Shown piece by piece: positions 1 to 12,949 of a DNA stretch of 64,000 nt. Numbering within the stretch: the first letter of the stretch is position 1; each line of letters starts with the position of its first letter. The stretch lies in assembly GCF_034190915.1 (NCBI RefSeq), contig NW_026947485.1, positions 35,229,519 through 35,293,518 on the forward strand, read 5' to 3'. The position numbers and the translations under genes were made by a program. This DNA is from Cavia porcellus. Taxonomy: Eukaryota; Chordata; Mammalia; Rodentia; Caviidae. The notes under the pieces were generated by a model. It searched no databases. It was given only the letters and a program-made list of their open reading frames with translations, and was not told where the DNA came from.

Positions 1-1155
1 AAAACAATAGCAGAGTCTGATTCCCCTTGCAGCATTTGGTCTGACTGAAAATTTTACAATTCTATAAGAGAATACTAATGTAAAATTTGGTGACTCCTTC
101 CTTTCTACATTTCCATTATTAGTGTTTACCTTGAGTGAAGTCAGGATACAGATGTATGTAGTCTATAGATCACACTATAAACATTTGTATGTAAGGAATT
201 TTTTATTATGTTAGCCATATAAACAGGTAACTATATGGCTGAAAAACAGAATTATTGCATCTGATTTTAGAAAGACTTGTATACAAGGTCCAGTTATTTC
301 TTACATAGTGCAACTTCAAACAAATCACCTACTAGAAATTTCATCAATAAAATCAAAATAATGGCACTTACCTCCCACAATGAGCTACTACAAAAGCAGC
401 ATGTCAAAACTCAGTACCATGAAGACTTCAGACTATAAGTTTTACAATGGATATTCGATATCTAACATGAGTATGACACACAAAAAAATACTGCTTTCCA
501 AAACAAAGCAGTTGTTTCATATGATACTATACAGTATCACTCTCATATAAAATACTGATATTATGTAGTATGTGAACCATCTCATTTCCACATAATAATC
601 CTCAAGTCCTTTAGAATTCTGCCTCATACATACAAAAAATCCAGATCTGTTGATAAATCTACATGAATGCCACAGAGAAAAGTAACACCATTTGAAATAA
701 CACCAGCTCTCTATGTGTAAAATCTGTCTCATTTACCTCACACTTTTTAGTCCATATCCCCAAAGACAGTACATTATTAACCAAAAAGTTCTTCAGCTAG
801 ACATGAATGATTCAGTGAAATCAAAGGTAAATATGGCATATATGTTTGCTGAAATAAAGTTTGAGAAGTCATCTTCAAAGTCTATTTATTTTATTCCTTT
901 GTTTGATTCCATCTCATTGACTCTAAACATTTTTACAATAGTGTTTCTGTGTATATATATGACAGTATATATACATGTTAATATTATTCAGTACTACGAG
1001 GTTAAACAGCAGAGAAAACATTTTTCAGCCTTTGATTAAGGCCTGCATTTAAACCAGCAGACCCTATCACAAGCCTTGCTGATGAGTAGCTATTTGGACA
1101 CACACAGAGCTGTGATTTTCATCCACTTTACTAATCAGCAATTTCAGACTTGCTG
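1..1155. other. Unique intronic DNA, nothing recognised
   Basis: AT-rich sequence with no convincing exon, SINE or LINE. The open frames at 517-732 and 713-1039 lack splice context and protein-like composition. If the EXOC4 assignment is right, this is deep intron downstream of the 39 kb exon. Confidence 0.6.
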
Positions 1156-1215
1156 CTAATATGACATTGATGAACAAGAATGATTCTAATGTGACAGTGA
1201 TGAACAAGAATGACA
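1156..1215. repeat. 30 bp tandem duplication
   Basis: Two adjacent 30 bp units, 1156-1185 and 1186-1215, share the core GATGAACAAGAATGA and differ at only a few positions. It looks like a local duplication. No coding meaning is seen. Confidence 0.85.
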
Positions 1216-2277
1216 GCTCAGGGTTGATTAAAATTAGCTAAGGTTCTCAACTCAGGACAGAATGGAGGGACTTTGAAAACAATTACAGCCAACCAGGAAT
1301 TTCTGAAGCAGAAAGGAAACACCAAAAACATATGTTTGCTGATTAGACATGAATTTAAGCAAATATACATTTCAATGTGACACTTTAAAATGTCTGCAGT
1401 CATTAATCAAATCTGCACTTAATAAAAAATGGCAATAAAACACGAATACACAGAACCACCAAAGTGCTGAGTGAAACAAAATGTCAAAATGTAGAAGCTA
1501 CTGTTTGATTATGAAAAGAGAAGGCATACTAGAAATAAACCAAATACTTAGCACAGCTGAGAGAAGATTCACTGATCTAAACTCAGTAATTCAGGAAAGG
1601 TATTCTCCATTCTCATGTGGACTTTAATCACTCGGTCATTTGCTAAGACTTGAAGCTAGGTATTTTATCAACATTCTTCAGGACAGTAACCTCTCCTTCT
1701 TTACCTTCCCTTTTTTCACCCTCTGTGCCCATGCTATACAGGCCAGATCAAATTAACACATAGAGAGGAACAGAAAAATCACTAAACTAGGTCTGTAAGA
1801 GCTAAAAACTCTGTACCTATAAAACTAGTAACATGTTTCTATTTTCTAAACGAATACACTAAGCCATCCACCAGAGTTTTATGGTGCAAAAACAAAAACA
1901 ACAACAACAAAAGTAATATAGAAAGCCCATATAGCAATGAAACAAAAATAAAACAGAAAGTCTATGCAGGGATCTCATATTCAGCAGTGACATTATCACA
2001 GCTTTTCAAAGATTACATGGAAAAATCATAGCAAGAAATAAATAATCCACACAGTACAAGATACTCCCAGAGCTAGCACAGAATAGAATATCAGGCCAAT
2101 GTTCTTTTTATTAAAAAACAGAATTCCATTCACATTTTCTGCCTCTGTTAACCTCCAAATAAAGTGACCAGTTTCTCACTGTTGACAGTACTGAATTTAA
2201 TTCTTAGATTTACTCAAAACACTGTGCATCAATGACTCACTCAAAAAGAAATGGCATCTACAAGCTACAATGTCCTA
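1216..2277. other. Unique intronic DNA, nothing recognised
   Basis: AT-rich unique sequence apart from a short CAA-rich run near 1895-1912. No exon-like segment on either strand. Confidence 0.55.
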
Positions 2278-2294
2278 CGACAGTCCATCATTCT

Positions 2295-2410
2295 TTTTTT
2301 TTTTTTTTTTTTTTTTTTGTCTTTTTCCTTTTTATCGGTACCGGGGATCGAACTCATGACTGCCTGCTTACAAGGCAGGCGCTTATGCCACTGGGCTAAA
2401 TCCCCAGCCC
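2295..2410 (-). mobile_element. ID-type tRNA-derived SINE, GATAAAAAGG-tail subfamily
   Basis: Read on the minus strand the element opens with GGGGCTGGGGATTTAGCC, has the tRNA-like A and B box regions (GAGTTCGATCCCCGGTACC) and ends in GATAAAAAGGAAAAAGAC plus a long A-tail, seen here as the T-run at 2295-2318. It is flanked by a perfect 17 bp target-site duplication, 2278-2294 and 2411-2427. Perfect flanks and an almost pure tail indicate a fairly recent L1-driven insertion. It is in the same orientation as EXOC4. Confidence 0.95.
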
Positions 2411-2427
2411 CGACAGTCCATCATTCT

Positions 2428-4333
2428 AGCATGCAAGGTCAAGAAAAATTCTGACCCAAACATTTACATAGATAAAGTTCTGCATGAACAAATGAGAAAA
2501 GTATAAAATATGTTTTTTAAAAGTCTCAGAATTTTAGCAAATTTTAATTCAGTTTGATATGTTCATACTGATGCCGAATGAAATATTCACCAGGCAAACA
2601 ACAAATGGAAATAGATAACCAGTCTTCTAAGAATCCAAAAATCTAACAGAAAAGTCAGACATATCTTACAAGCATTTCTGAAAAGAAGTAACAAAGAAGA
2701 TAAAGGAGATACACTGCTCAAAGCTGCTGTAATCAGATACTAAAAGTCAATCAACACAGGCGAATCTTCAATTACTATATTCCCTGTGGCAATCATTGAC
2801 AGGGTTGTTTCTGGGTCATGCTCAATCCATGTAATTTGCACCCTGAAAACTCAGAAACTGATGACAGTTAGTAGAATCTCTGGCTTTAAAATCTATCATG
2901 AGTAACCTTTTTCCTTTTTTAGTAAACAGTCATTTCTCATGTATAATGTAATTGTCTGAATTATCTATTAGTGGAATTCCTTCATGAAAGTAAATTTTGA
3001 GAAATTATCTTATTGCTATTAAATGATTATGGATCCACACGAAAAATGTATATTGGGGTAAATATTTTTCCTTCCTCCCTTCCTTCTTTCCTTTTTTTCC
3101 CTCCTTCCCTTCTTCCCTATTACCCTCTTTCCCCTCTCCTTCTGCTAAGTTTCAAAATCAAACATGGTTTCCAATCAGGAGAACAGATGTGGTCAATTTC
3201 TGAATGGGCCACTCCAACACCCATTTACTTCTAGAAGAAAAGTGTATCACTAACAGGCTTTTTCCCCGACAATATTTTCATTTTGTAGCTTTCAACTCTA
3301 TTTTTTTGGCTAAGTTATTAACATATGATCACATATAAAAAGCAATGAGCATGCAGGAAAATAAATCACCTACAAAAGATGAACTCTTAAGATAAATGTT
3401 CCTCTCTGTCTACAATGAGAGATAACACTGATCATTGCTTCCTAAGATACTTTTTCACTGAAATAAATTATATCCAATTGTGTGTTTCTAAAAATATCTT
3501 TCCTTTTACTTCTCTAAACTACTGAATTATGATGTAAAGAAAGAGTCAAGTTCAGGCTAAGGGAGAAAGGAAAGTTCATAATATTCTGGGGGAAAAAAAG
3601 ATTTCCCAAAACTACAAATATCACATACTGGGTATTTGTTGGCCTACCAGGCCGCTATTCCCCAAAACTAATTTCTAAAAGCAATTTCAAAGCAAGGTGT
3701 TTTTTTTTTTTTTTTTCAATAAAAAAAAATCATATATTTGAAATTCAGGTGTACTGCAGAGAAGCAGAACAAATGAATTCTCACCAACAACTCCAATAAG
3801 GATTAATGTCCCTAAGGACCACTGTATTTTTTAAAGTAAGGATTTTTTTTCATGTATTTTTCTTATTAACTTTTTGCCTTAACTGGTAGATCTTCTCCCA
3901 ATACTTAAATAAGATTAAAAGAAATGGAAGTGCCACAGACCTTGACCAAGGCCAAATCTTTCTTGATTTTATTAAATATTTCTTTTGTTTCCTTTCCAAT
4001 TTTAATTTGTTTCTTATATAGTTTGTCAGAATTTTACAATAAATTAAAAATTCAGTAAATGAATCGTAATTAAAGCCGAGAAAAGCATCTTACAATCTGA
4101 AATGTTAAACATCAAACTATTTATTGTATCAAAACTATGAAAGAAACATAGATACCTTCAACAGGGGTGGCTAGACCTTATAAAATACCTATAGCATTAT
4201 TGAAAAGTCCACTTTGGAAAGACTCTATAGATATAATTACAGCCTTTAAATAACATATAGATATCATCTCAGATAAATATAAATCAATAATATTTTTATG
4301 GACATAAGTCACAATGGACACTACTATGCTGTT
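2428..4333. other. Unique intronic DNA with a pyrimidine tract
   Basis: Mostly unique AT-rich sequence. 3069-3145 is a CTTCC/CTTTC-rich pyrimidine tract, 3699-3716 is a T-run and 3720-3729 an A-run. No exon or clear SINE or LINE found. Confidence 0.55.
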
Positions 4334-4365
4334 ACTTTCCTCACTAGAAACTTTCCTCACTAGAA
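4334..4365. repeat. Exact 16 bp tandem duplication
   Basis: The unit ACTTTCCTCACTAGAA occurs twice back to back, at 4334-4349 and 4350-4365, without mismatch. This is typical of a recent slippage or end-joining event. Confidence 0.9.
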
Positions 4366-5550
4366 ATTGCTTCCATTTTGTACAGTTTTGCTTTGTTACA
4401 GAAAATCTGTACACTAAGAAGTAATGTGTATATGTATAAAAGAGGTGTTTATCACTGCATCCGCATGTTCAATGAGTCCAGTCTCACTAAGTTCTTCCTG
4501 AGTCACGTCATGATGTCAGAAACGTCAAATACCACTAGTAATAAAGATATACATAACAACAAATTGGCAAACATCAACATGGAAAACAAAATAATGAAAA
4601 ATGAGAAAACAGAAAATGACAACACAGAGAAGCAAAACGCAACCCCAGAACCCCAGCATACCCAGGACAAGCATGAAACTCCATGAGGCAGAAGAAATTG
4701 GAAATTACACCCTGGAACTTTCTGAAAAGATAACAATAGAAATGAAAAAAACAAATGGAAAAAGCTACAGAGAATATATCAGGTACAAAAATGAATGATG
4801 CTTAAACATTATTAGAGAAAATACAAATAAAATAATAGATGAGCTTAGAAAAATGATAGAAACAAAAAAGTGTCCAACATAGGAAAGAAATGGAATCCAG
4901 GAAATAAATCCAAACAGAAATCCAAGAGATTGAGTGAAGGAGATAGAATTTTGGATCTTGAAGACAGAATTGCAGTTTGTGATCATGAAAAGATATCTTA
5001 AAAATAGAGACCATGAGAAATCAATCCAACAGCTACAAGTCAGAGCGAAAAAGAATGATATAAGATTAATTGGGATCAATGAGAAAGCTGGAGATAGCAT
5101 AAATGTCATAAAAAAAACTCTTCACAGAAATAATGGCAGAAAACTTCTCAAGCATGGATAAAGAATTTGAGATATAAATAAATGAAACATGTGAAATTCC
5201 AAACAGCCATAACCAAAATAAAACTACACTAAGACATATAATAATCAAGATTACAGAAATACAGTACAAGAACAGAATACCAAAAGCTGTTAAGGGAAAG
5301 AAACAGATCACCTATAAAGGAAAGCCCATCAGAATCACGGCAGACATCTCCATACAAATCATCAAGTCAAGAGGAGCTTGTAGTGAAGCATTTCAAGTGC
5401 TAAAAGAAAGCAGCTTCCAAGCGAGACTGATATACCCTGCAAAACTCTTTCAAAACTAATGGAGAAATAAGATACTTTCACAACAAAGAACAACTAAAGA
5501 AACTTATGACCACCAAACCAAGCCTAGAAAGAGTACTTGAAGATATTTTG

Positions 5551-5660
5551 TTTTTGTTTTTGTTTTTGTCTTTTTCGTTTTTATCGGTACCAGGGATCGA
5601 ACTCACGACTGCCTGCTTACAAGGCAGGTCCTTATGCCGCTGAGCTAAATCCCCAGCCCC
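5551..5660 (-). mobile_element. ID-type SINE nested in the LINE, GATAAAAAGG-tail subfamily
   Basis: Minus-strand ID element with a TTTTTG-rich tail copy at its left edge and the GGGGCTGGGGATTTAGCTC head at the right. A perfect 14 bp target-site duplication flanks it, at 5537-5550 and 5661-5674, and splits the host LINE cleanly. Confidence 0.95.
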
Positions 5661-5897
5661 TTGAAGATATTTTGAATGGAAAAAAAAAAAAAAATGACCA
5701 CAATTCCAGGAATAATAACAGAAAGAAACACCAGGCAAGATAAACAATTAAACAGAGGGAAAAATCAGGGAACCAACAGGAAAATATCATGACAAGACAA
5801 GCTAATATATATCGGTTATAGCCAAAAATGTAAATGGACTCAATTCACCAATCAAAAGAAATAGACTGGCAGAATGTTGGTTCAAAAACAAGATCCA

Positions 5898-6074
5898 GGG
5901 CTGGGGCTTTAGCTCAGTGGTATAAGCACCTGCCTGGAAGTGCAAGGTTATCAGTTCGAACCCTGGTACAAAAAAAAAAAAAAAGAAAGAAAGAAAGAAA
6001 AGAAAAGAGAGAGAGAAGGATGGAAGGAAATAAGGAAGGAAGGAAGGAAGGAAGGAAGGAAGGAAGGAAGGAAG
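5898..6074 (+). mobile_element. ID-type SINE with expanded (GAAA/GGAA)n tail
   Basis: Plus-strand ID: GGGCTGGGGCTTTAGCTCAG, then a B box GTTCGAACC and CCTGGTAC leading to an A-run. The tail has grown into AAAG and then GAAGG repeats, with about eleven GGAA units at 6020-6074. It lacks the GATAAAAAGG segment of the minus-strand copies. No clear target-site duplication is seen. Confidence 0.9.
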
Positions 6075-6799
6075 GACCAACAACATGCTGTATACAAGAA
6101 ACACATTTAACTCAAAAAGAAATTCAGACTGAAAATCAAAGGATGGAAAACAATCTATAGGAAAAACGGGTAGCTATTCTGTTTGCAGACAATGTGAACT
6201 TCAAACCAAGAATGATTAAAAGAGATAAAGAAGATCACTACATACTTATGAAAAGAAAAACTCAAGTGGATGAGATAGCAATCATAAATATGTATACACC
6301 TAATACAGGAACACCCAACTACGTAAGATGATTATTAATAGAAACGCAACGTATCTTGGAGATACCATAACTAAAATAAAAAGGTTAATGATAAGCACTT
6401 CTACCACATTCAAGAACATGCAGTTCATAGGCCAAAACATGTTATACCACTTTTTCCTTCCTCACAGATACCATGGCATGCAAAGTAAGTAACTTCATCT
6501 CCCTTTACCTTGGACAAAGTTATCTAGGTGCAAAATGCTAGCCTTTCCCAATCACAATATTACCTTCCATTCTCAAAAATCCCAGCTCTTTCTGTTTATA
6601 CCCAAGAAGAGAGACTTAAAAGATTATATGGTAGATTAACAAAAAGTAGACAAATTTACTTGTACTTTCACTTCAGAAAATCAGCCATTGAAGATGGATA
6701 AATGGTATCTATTTTCTTAATAATATTCTTCTTTTCTGATAAAAAACATGGTAAGCTATTCAAACAATTTGTCTTTCTCTCCACAGCGTAGCAGTGACT

Positions 6800-6970
6800 G
6801 AAAGCTTGAGCACTGGAATCAGATGATAGCTGTAGCCCCAGCTGTAGATTTGCAAGCTCTGTTACCTTGGATATAATACTTCACTGCTCTGAACTTCATC
6901 TATTTCTGATACATCCAGAGTAAATGAAATAACGCACATATGAGGATAGCACATTATTGTTCCCAATACA
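6800..6970 (+). repeat. MIR SINE relic
   Basis: A degraded match to the MIR core in plus orientation: an AGCACTGGAATCAGA start, a TGTTACCTTGGATATAATACTTC segment equivalent to the acceptor-like core, and a tail region with AAATGAAATAACGCACAT. Called from memory of the MIR consensus. Confidence 0.6.
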
Positions 6971-7199
6971 GGTCCATACAGAGGTTGACATTTTCTTATG
7001 TACAATTACAAAGAAAGCTCCAGGTTGCTATTCCTGATCATCTTTGCCTCTTTTATTTGCAAAAACTAAATAACTTTGCAGATAGAAAAGTGACCTAGAT
7101 GTGATTCTAAATCTCTAGATAAAAATGGTATTTTTAACATGATTCCTCTAGTTGTATTTCTTTGTTTTGAATACTTATACCACATAAGCAGACCCTGAT

Positions 7200-7206
<7 letters not shown>

Positions 7207-7237
<31 letters not shown>
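7207..7237. repeat. (CA)n microsatellite
   Basis: About 15 uninterrupted CA units, likely polymorphic. Confidence 0.95.
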
Positions 7238-7239
<2 letters not shown>

Positions 7240-7279
7240 GTTAACACAGACATCTAAATTTATATAACTCAAAAATACA

Positions 7280-7470
7280 TAAATAGTAAGGAGAGATGAC
7301 AGAGCTCCAGAGATATAGGTTTGGATTCCCATGCCACAATTTAATATTGGATTTTGGACATGCTGATGCTGACTGGTCCATCTACAAAATGAGATGGTAC
7401 TATTCAAGTCTCATAGATTTACTGCTACAATCAAAGGAATAGGAATAAAGCATGTGACATAAAAAAAAAG
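7280..7470 (+). repeat. MIR SINE relic
   Basis: Plus-oriented MIR-like text: GAGCTCCAGAGATATAGGTTT, a diverged core TTGGATTTTGGACATGCTGA, then CATCTACAAAATGAGATGGT, matching the MIR segment that reads CATCTGTAAAATGGGGAT. Moderately diverged. Confidence 0.65.
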
Positions 7471-9244
7471 TCAAATATAAGCTCCCTCCCCTGAAGGATT
7501 TAAACTGCAACTCTCTCCAATAACTGCAACTCTCTCCTTCTTACTCTAAAGGAGCAGGGATGTCTGAATAACAGGGATTTATTGTGAAAATCTGCTTATA
7601 AAACCCTTCCAGTTGCATAAACAAATGATACGTACTAATTACACTAGGGGTTTATTTTTTGAAATAAAAGCCACAGCACATACCATAAACATAATAAAAA
7701 GCCAAAGGAGACGAGATAAAAAGGGAACAGCTGGTGTAAACTGTGCACATCATTCAAAGAGGCAATGGGGCCAATACAGTTTTTCAGTAAAAGCAAGAGA
7801 ACACTAGGTGGTAACAAAATGGATACTTTAGATCTGGAGAGGCAAAACATACTCAGAGCTCTTGTGGATGCCAGGGGAGACTTGGATAACATTTCCTGTC
7901 TTAATGAGCTATATTCCATTCCCAGCTGTTCAGAAAAATGACAGAGTTCACTGCAGCAAAGAATCTATACAAAAACTCCTTGATCCCAAGAACCAGAGGT
8001 GCAGAGCAAATGCTAAATCATACATCTGTTGACGTTTGGGTACATAAATGAACAAGGATTTAAGAAAAAAAATCTTTCACATGAAGGCTCTTTTGCCTGC
8101 AATAATTGTCAGGTCTACATACATTTTTTTTCATCTTTTTCTTTTATTCAGATAAATATGCTGGTTCTCAACACTGTATTTTATCTTTTTACTTAACTGA
8201 CATTATTTTTCAGATCATGTTTAGGATTACAGAAAATTAAGCTAATAGTACAAGAAGTACACACAAACTTTCACACTCACTCTTGTACATTTTTAGATGC
8301 CCTAGCTGACTTGAAATATTAAAAAGTTATCTAGCTACACTTCAATGAATCAATGAATTTTTAGCTAAGCAATTCAGAATTGCTTCTTAGACCAGGGAAA
8401 GATTGGTTTATTTCCTATTATGACTAGGAATTTATTTCCTATTATGAATCCAATATCACAAATAAATCCCTAGTCAGACATTAACTTTGATAAAGAAGGA
8501 ATGTCAAGTTTTATGAATGAGATTAACTTATTTGAGTAAACTAGAAAAAACTGGGAATCTGATTATTTTAATTATGCTTTGGTCTGTATAAATTCAAAAA
8601 TAAGAATCTCTTAAAAGTTTGGCTACCAACATTATATTGGAGCTTTCCGTGACAAAAAGAGTCAAATGTTGGGGAAAAAGAAAATAATGTAGTGATTATG
8701 TCTCTTTTCACTAAAGATACTGAAGCATATTGTATGCATCTGCTAATATATAGACAAATTACCCCTTTAAGAACAAAAGTCAAATAATCGCTCACACTCT
8801 AGGAAACTGACTCAAGGAAAATACTGACCAGATAAATAGAAATCTCTTTTAAAGAAGGTCTCTTAATATGGAATTCATAGATAGAATCTGAACATATGAC
8901 CTTAATAGGGAAAAATATCTTCATTTTACTAGTCTGTACTGAAAGTTAGCATTTTCATCAATTATTAATATATAATAGTATTAACATGCCTATAACTGTT
9001 ATCTGTAAAAATCACAAATAATTTCGTATTGCACATTACAGCTGTTCTAAGTATTCTGAAAATCATACTTACGATAGCTACTTTAAATTAATTAATGTAT
9101 TAAGCTTGCCACTAGATCTAGCTATTTAACATAATTATATCTCAATATAGTTGCTTGCTTTTGCATTCCCGTGCACTAATACATTTAACAATATTCTGAG
9201 AAGACAGAAAGGTTTCAAAAAAGGTTAATAATATATTTTTCAAG
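7471..9244. other. Unique intronic DNA, nothing recognised
   Basis: AT-rich. Small local duplications at 7505-7540 (AACTGCAACTCTCTCC twice) and 8405-8450 (TTTATTTCCTATTATGA twice). No exon-like segment. Confidence 0.5.

Positions 9245-9309
<65 letters not shown>
9245..9309. repeat. Compound (TA)n(GA)n microsatellite
   Basis: Thirteen TA units run straight into about nineteen AG units. The alternating and purine halves are each able to adopt non-B structure. Confidence 0.95.
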
Positions 9310-9312
<3 letters not shown>

Positions 9313-9352
9313 AAAAGAAAATAATGATGTGACCCTAAAAAATTCTAGCAGA

Positions 9353-9516
9353 GCCAGGAAGGATGGTTCACACTTGTAATCCCAGTACTTAAGAGTCTGA
9401 GGCAGGCTGATCATCATGAGTTTGAGAACAGCCTGGGCTATACAGTGAACACTGGCCAGCCTGAACTACACATCAAGACCTTGTCTCAAAATACAAAACC
9501 AAACAAACAAACAAAA
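9353..9516 (+). mobile_element. B1 (7SL-derived) SINE, internal-duplication form
   Basis: The head GCCAGGAAGGATGGTTCACA and the following TGTAATCCCAGTACTTAAGA are the B1 A-box region. GAGTTTGAGAACAGCCTGGG is then followed by a second similar AGCCTGAACTACACA segment, as in B1 forms with the internal duplication. It ends CTTGTCTCAAAA with an A-rich CAAA tail. Somewhat diverged, so not recent. Confidence 0.9.
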
Positions 9517-12030
9517 ACTATCATAAATTCCACTATGAGAAACAATTTTCTAAGAAACATATACATATTGTTCTGAAAGCTATAAAAATGTTTAAAAAAA
9601 TCACACTGCCTCATTTTCACTTAGAAACCTGGACAATATGTGAAACCAAACAAAAAAAATTAAGATGGCCTATTAAGTCTCAATAGAAATAATTGCCAGC
9701 AACCAATTTGACCTTAGAAATACTGACCTACCAGAGAAAGGAAAAGAGATATTGAGCAACTACATTATCAAGAGTCACATTTTCCTCAACCCAAAATTCT
9801 ACCAAAGGCACCACGAAAGGGACACCATGAGACAGTTCAAGAACCATAGCTCGCACAGTATGAAAGTAGGAACTAACAGTAACTCAAGTCAACTAGCAAT
9901 AACTGACACTTCAAGTCAGTCAATTTCACACTTACAAGGTACCTTAAGTTAAAAGCACCATTAGATGGATTTCAAATGACCCGTCAATAGATTAACATCA
10001 TAAAAGACTCAAAGTTATTATAACAATCATGATCCAGTATTTTTGTAATTATGAGTTATGTTTGGACAGTTCAATATTTTACATAAGAGATATTCTTGAA
10101 ATAGTGGGTTACTCAGATACTTTCAAAGTGTTGAACTCATAGAAAGGATTTTTACAGTAAGATTTGAAAGACCGTTTATACTCTAATTTTCAGGTTAGAT
10201 TATATGTCTCTCATAGATGTCTACAACCATATGGAAGAGCATGGCAGTAAACTACTACCTCTTGTTACATGGATCTCTTCACACTAGTTTATATGAGGTA
10301 TTAAATACATATGTATACTTTATATAAACTTATTAAATTTAAAATACAGAGTCTGCTTTAGCACAACAAGCTAATTATCTGTTGTTTACTTTTTGAAGTT
10401 CTGAACAGTAAACTTTTCTTTCTGTCCTGATCTTATCTTTTAAAATATTGTACTAGTAGTAGTCTTAAGTAATCAGTATATATGACACTGTGGCATATTA
10501 TATCCATTAGCTATAATTTTAAGAGAATATAAATAATTATTAATAGGACATGGTAGCTTTAGGTATATTTTTACTGTTATCAGGCAACAGAAACAAAGGG
10601 AAATGACTCAGTTAAATACCAATGGTCAACTTAACTTGTTTCCAAATTGGAAGGTTGTCAAAGCCTTTCCTACAAGCTAGTATCTGAAGAGTTAGAATCC
10701 AACCAATTGGTCATGGTGTTCACAAGGCCATATCCAAGAGCCTTGGGTAACTGGGTCCCCACTGCATTGCACTCAAGGATAAAATGAAACAAAACCTGTG
10801 CAAGCAAAGATTTTAAAACAAGGTATTATTGAGGTAGATTTTGTGCATTTAGAATACTCTACAACTACACGTACTCTTTCTCCCTTTGAACAAAGAATTT
10901 TCTGTTTTCCACACTTGTATCTGCTAAATGCCATCCCAATTTTTTAAGAATCTGCATACACAATTATAGTTCAGTTGAAAACAAGGCCAGTTGCAGTATA
11001 ATTGTGCCCAATGAGCCCAAAATATTAAACTTTTATTTTCATGTATGGCTTTCATCACTACATCCTCTAATGCAGCATATATGATAATATATTATTTGTT
11101 ATTCAGAAGAGAAAGAGTTCCATACAAAATAAATGACTTCAATTGCCTTATAAATTAAACATGGATAAACGTCTTGGTAAAATAAATTAAAGAAGCATTT
11201 GTATTTGATCACTCCATCATATTATATCTCTATGTACATGCAGAAGATGCTGTTATGTACTTCCTGAAATTTATTCTGTGTAAAGCCGACCATAGAGAAA
11301 AATTATTGTTAAGTTATGGCTGAAAATTAAACAAATAACACGTATTATACACCTCCAACAGACTCAAGGCCCATAAAAAGCACAACACTCAAAAAGGATA
11401 AGGGCCCAGATCTGTAGTTTAGGGGTTGGTTTGGATGTTTTGTTGGAATAATTTTTACCAAGTTGATGGTTTTAAAATTTAAAGTATATGGCATTGTTTA
11501 TTAATATTAAAATTCATGTCATTTCTTAAAACTTACTAAATGACATAAAGGTACAAATACTAGTGTTGATACCTTTGCTAACTTTGATTTAATCAACAAG
11601 AGTCATGAAATAAACTTCTTATATTCAGTTTTAAAGAAAAGTAAATCTGCTCCATTATTACATTATTAAAGTCATGAATGTATGAGAAACAGCACATAAA
11701 TAAATCACAAACTATTTCGCTAAGACAAAGTCTAATGGGTTCCTCTTTGGTGTGACTTATGTTCTCTGGTTATTTTTAAGTAAGTTTTCTTACATTTTGA
11801 AAGGTAAAATACACCAGTTTTTATGTATTTTATTTACAGTTGAGGTTGTCACATTTAAATTTATGCATCATTTTCATGACATAAGTATTTGCTCTTATTA
11901 ATTGCTGTTATGTTTAAAGTATCTCTTTCTTAAACTTAGATAAAATATAATTTATCTATTATTAAATATTTAGTTAGCATGCCAACTTTTTATTGCTGCA
12001 GTGAATATATTTTTTAATTGCAATAATGGA
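9517..12030. other. Unique intronic DNA, nothing recognised
   Basis: AT-rich unique sequence. The open stretch on the minus strand near 10620-10790 has no credible splice sites and is not called. No repeats identified. Confidence 0.5.
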
Positions 12031-12870
12031 ATACAAAACATAACATTCACCATTTTAACAATTTTAAGTCTGTAGTGCAATGGCACTTCCAGTTTAGAAA
12101 AACGTGCAGCTTTCTATTATCATTAATTTTACAAAGAAAAAACATTCTTTGAGGCTGAACTAAATCTGGTTTCAATGCAAAAATAAAATATAAAAACTGT
12201 TCTTGGAGTTGTCTGTAAGTAGAACTGCCTTTAATTAAAAAGAAACAGAAATTTACATGATCCATAAAAAAAGTTAGAAACATAACTATGGGTATCTAGA
12301 GGTTAAGTAAAGGCTGTAGCCACAGACATCACCCCGGAATATTCTTAGGGCAAACAGGAAATGGGATTCACCAAGTGCATTCATATTCTTTGTGCAGTCA
12401 TCACCATCATCCATTTTTACAGCTTTTTCCATCTTCCTAAACTGAAACTATATCCATTAAATAATAATTCTTTATTCTTCCCCCTTGGCAATTCTACTTT
12501 GTTTTGATTAATTTTGACCAGTCTAAAGACCTCACGTAAGTGAAATTACTCAATATTTGTCTTTTTCTAACTAGCTTTGTTCACTATGTCTCTAGAGTTT
12601 ATTCATGTTATATCATGTATCACAATTTCTCATCTTCTTAAGACTAAATAACATTCCATTATATGAATATACCATATTTTGTTGTTCGGTTTATCACTGA
12701 TGGACACTTGGCTTTCTTCTATCTTTTCCCTATTATAAGTAATGCTGTTATGAACATGAATATAATAATATCTGAGTTTCTGCCATCAAGTATTTTGTGT
12801 TACAATGAATGTGACATTCTATATGTCACACAGTTTCCTTGGAACAGAAACCTATAAAATTATGCTATGA
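12030..12870 (-). repeat. Old L1 (L1M-type) 3' end, antisense, interrupted
   Basis: 12035-12070 and 12370-12860 read as the antisense 3' part of an ancient L1: TAACATTCACCATTTTAACA, GCAGTCATCACCATCATCC, AACATTCCATTATATGAATA, then TGATGGACACTTGG and GTAATGCTGTTATGAACATG. The stretch 12071-12360 between them does not fit the L1 and may be another insertion. Highly diverged, no coding capacity. Confidence 0.75.
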
Positions 12871-12949
12871 GGATGGAAAAAACTGGATAGAGGGTAGAAA
12901 TACCCTTAAATACTTGAATATAGTATAGGAGATTTTTTAGATCATTGCT

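Larger units (their letters stand above)
4480..6440 (+). mobile_element. Old L1-lineage LINE, half-L1 (HAL1)-like, decayed
   Basis: The plus strand carries decayed L1-type coding sequence. The part around 4940-5160 encodes a fragment with IRLIGINEKAG, like the conserved ORF1 core. Around 5200-5550 the text resembles the ORF1-to-linker region of half-L1 elements. 5830-6340 resembles the ORF2 endonuclease start (NGLNSPIK and, after a gap, QETHL; later an IINMYTPNTGTPNY-like segment). Many stops and frameshifts make it dead. Two ID SINEs (5551-5660, 5898-6074) are nested inside, so the LINE is older than both. No reverse transcriptase segment follows. HAL1 versus an ordinary old L1 truncated at 3' is not settled, and both ends are approximate. 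Confidence 0.75.

Noticed and set aside
4765..5311. Minus-strand frames rich in Phe, Ser and Ile
   Set aside because: They are antisense shadows of A-rich LINE sequence.
10620..10790. Minus-strand stretch open for about 30 codons (TQLPKALGYGLVNT)
   Set aside because: No usable donor site before the stop, and it does not join in phase with the EXOC4 exons.
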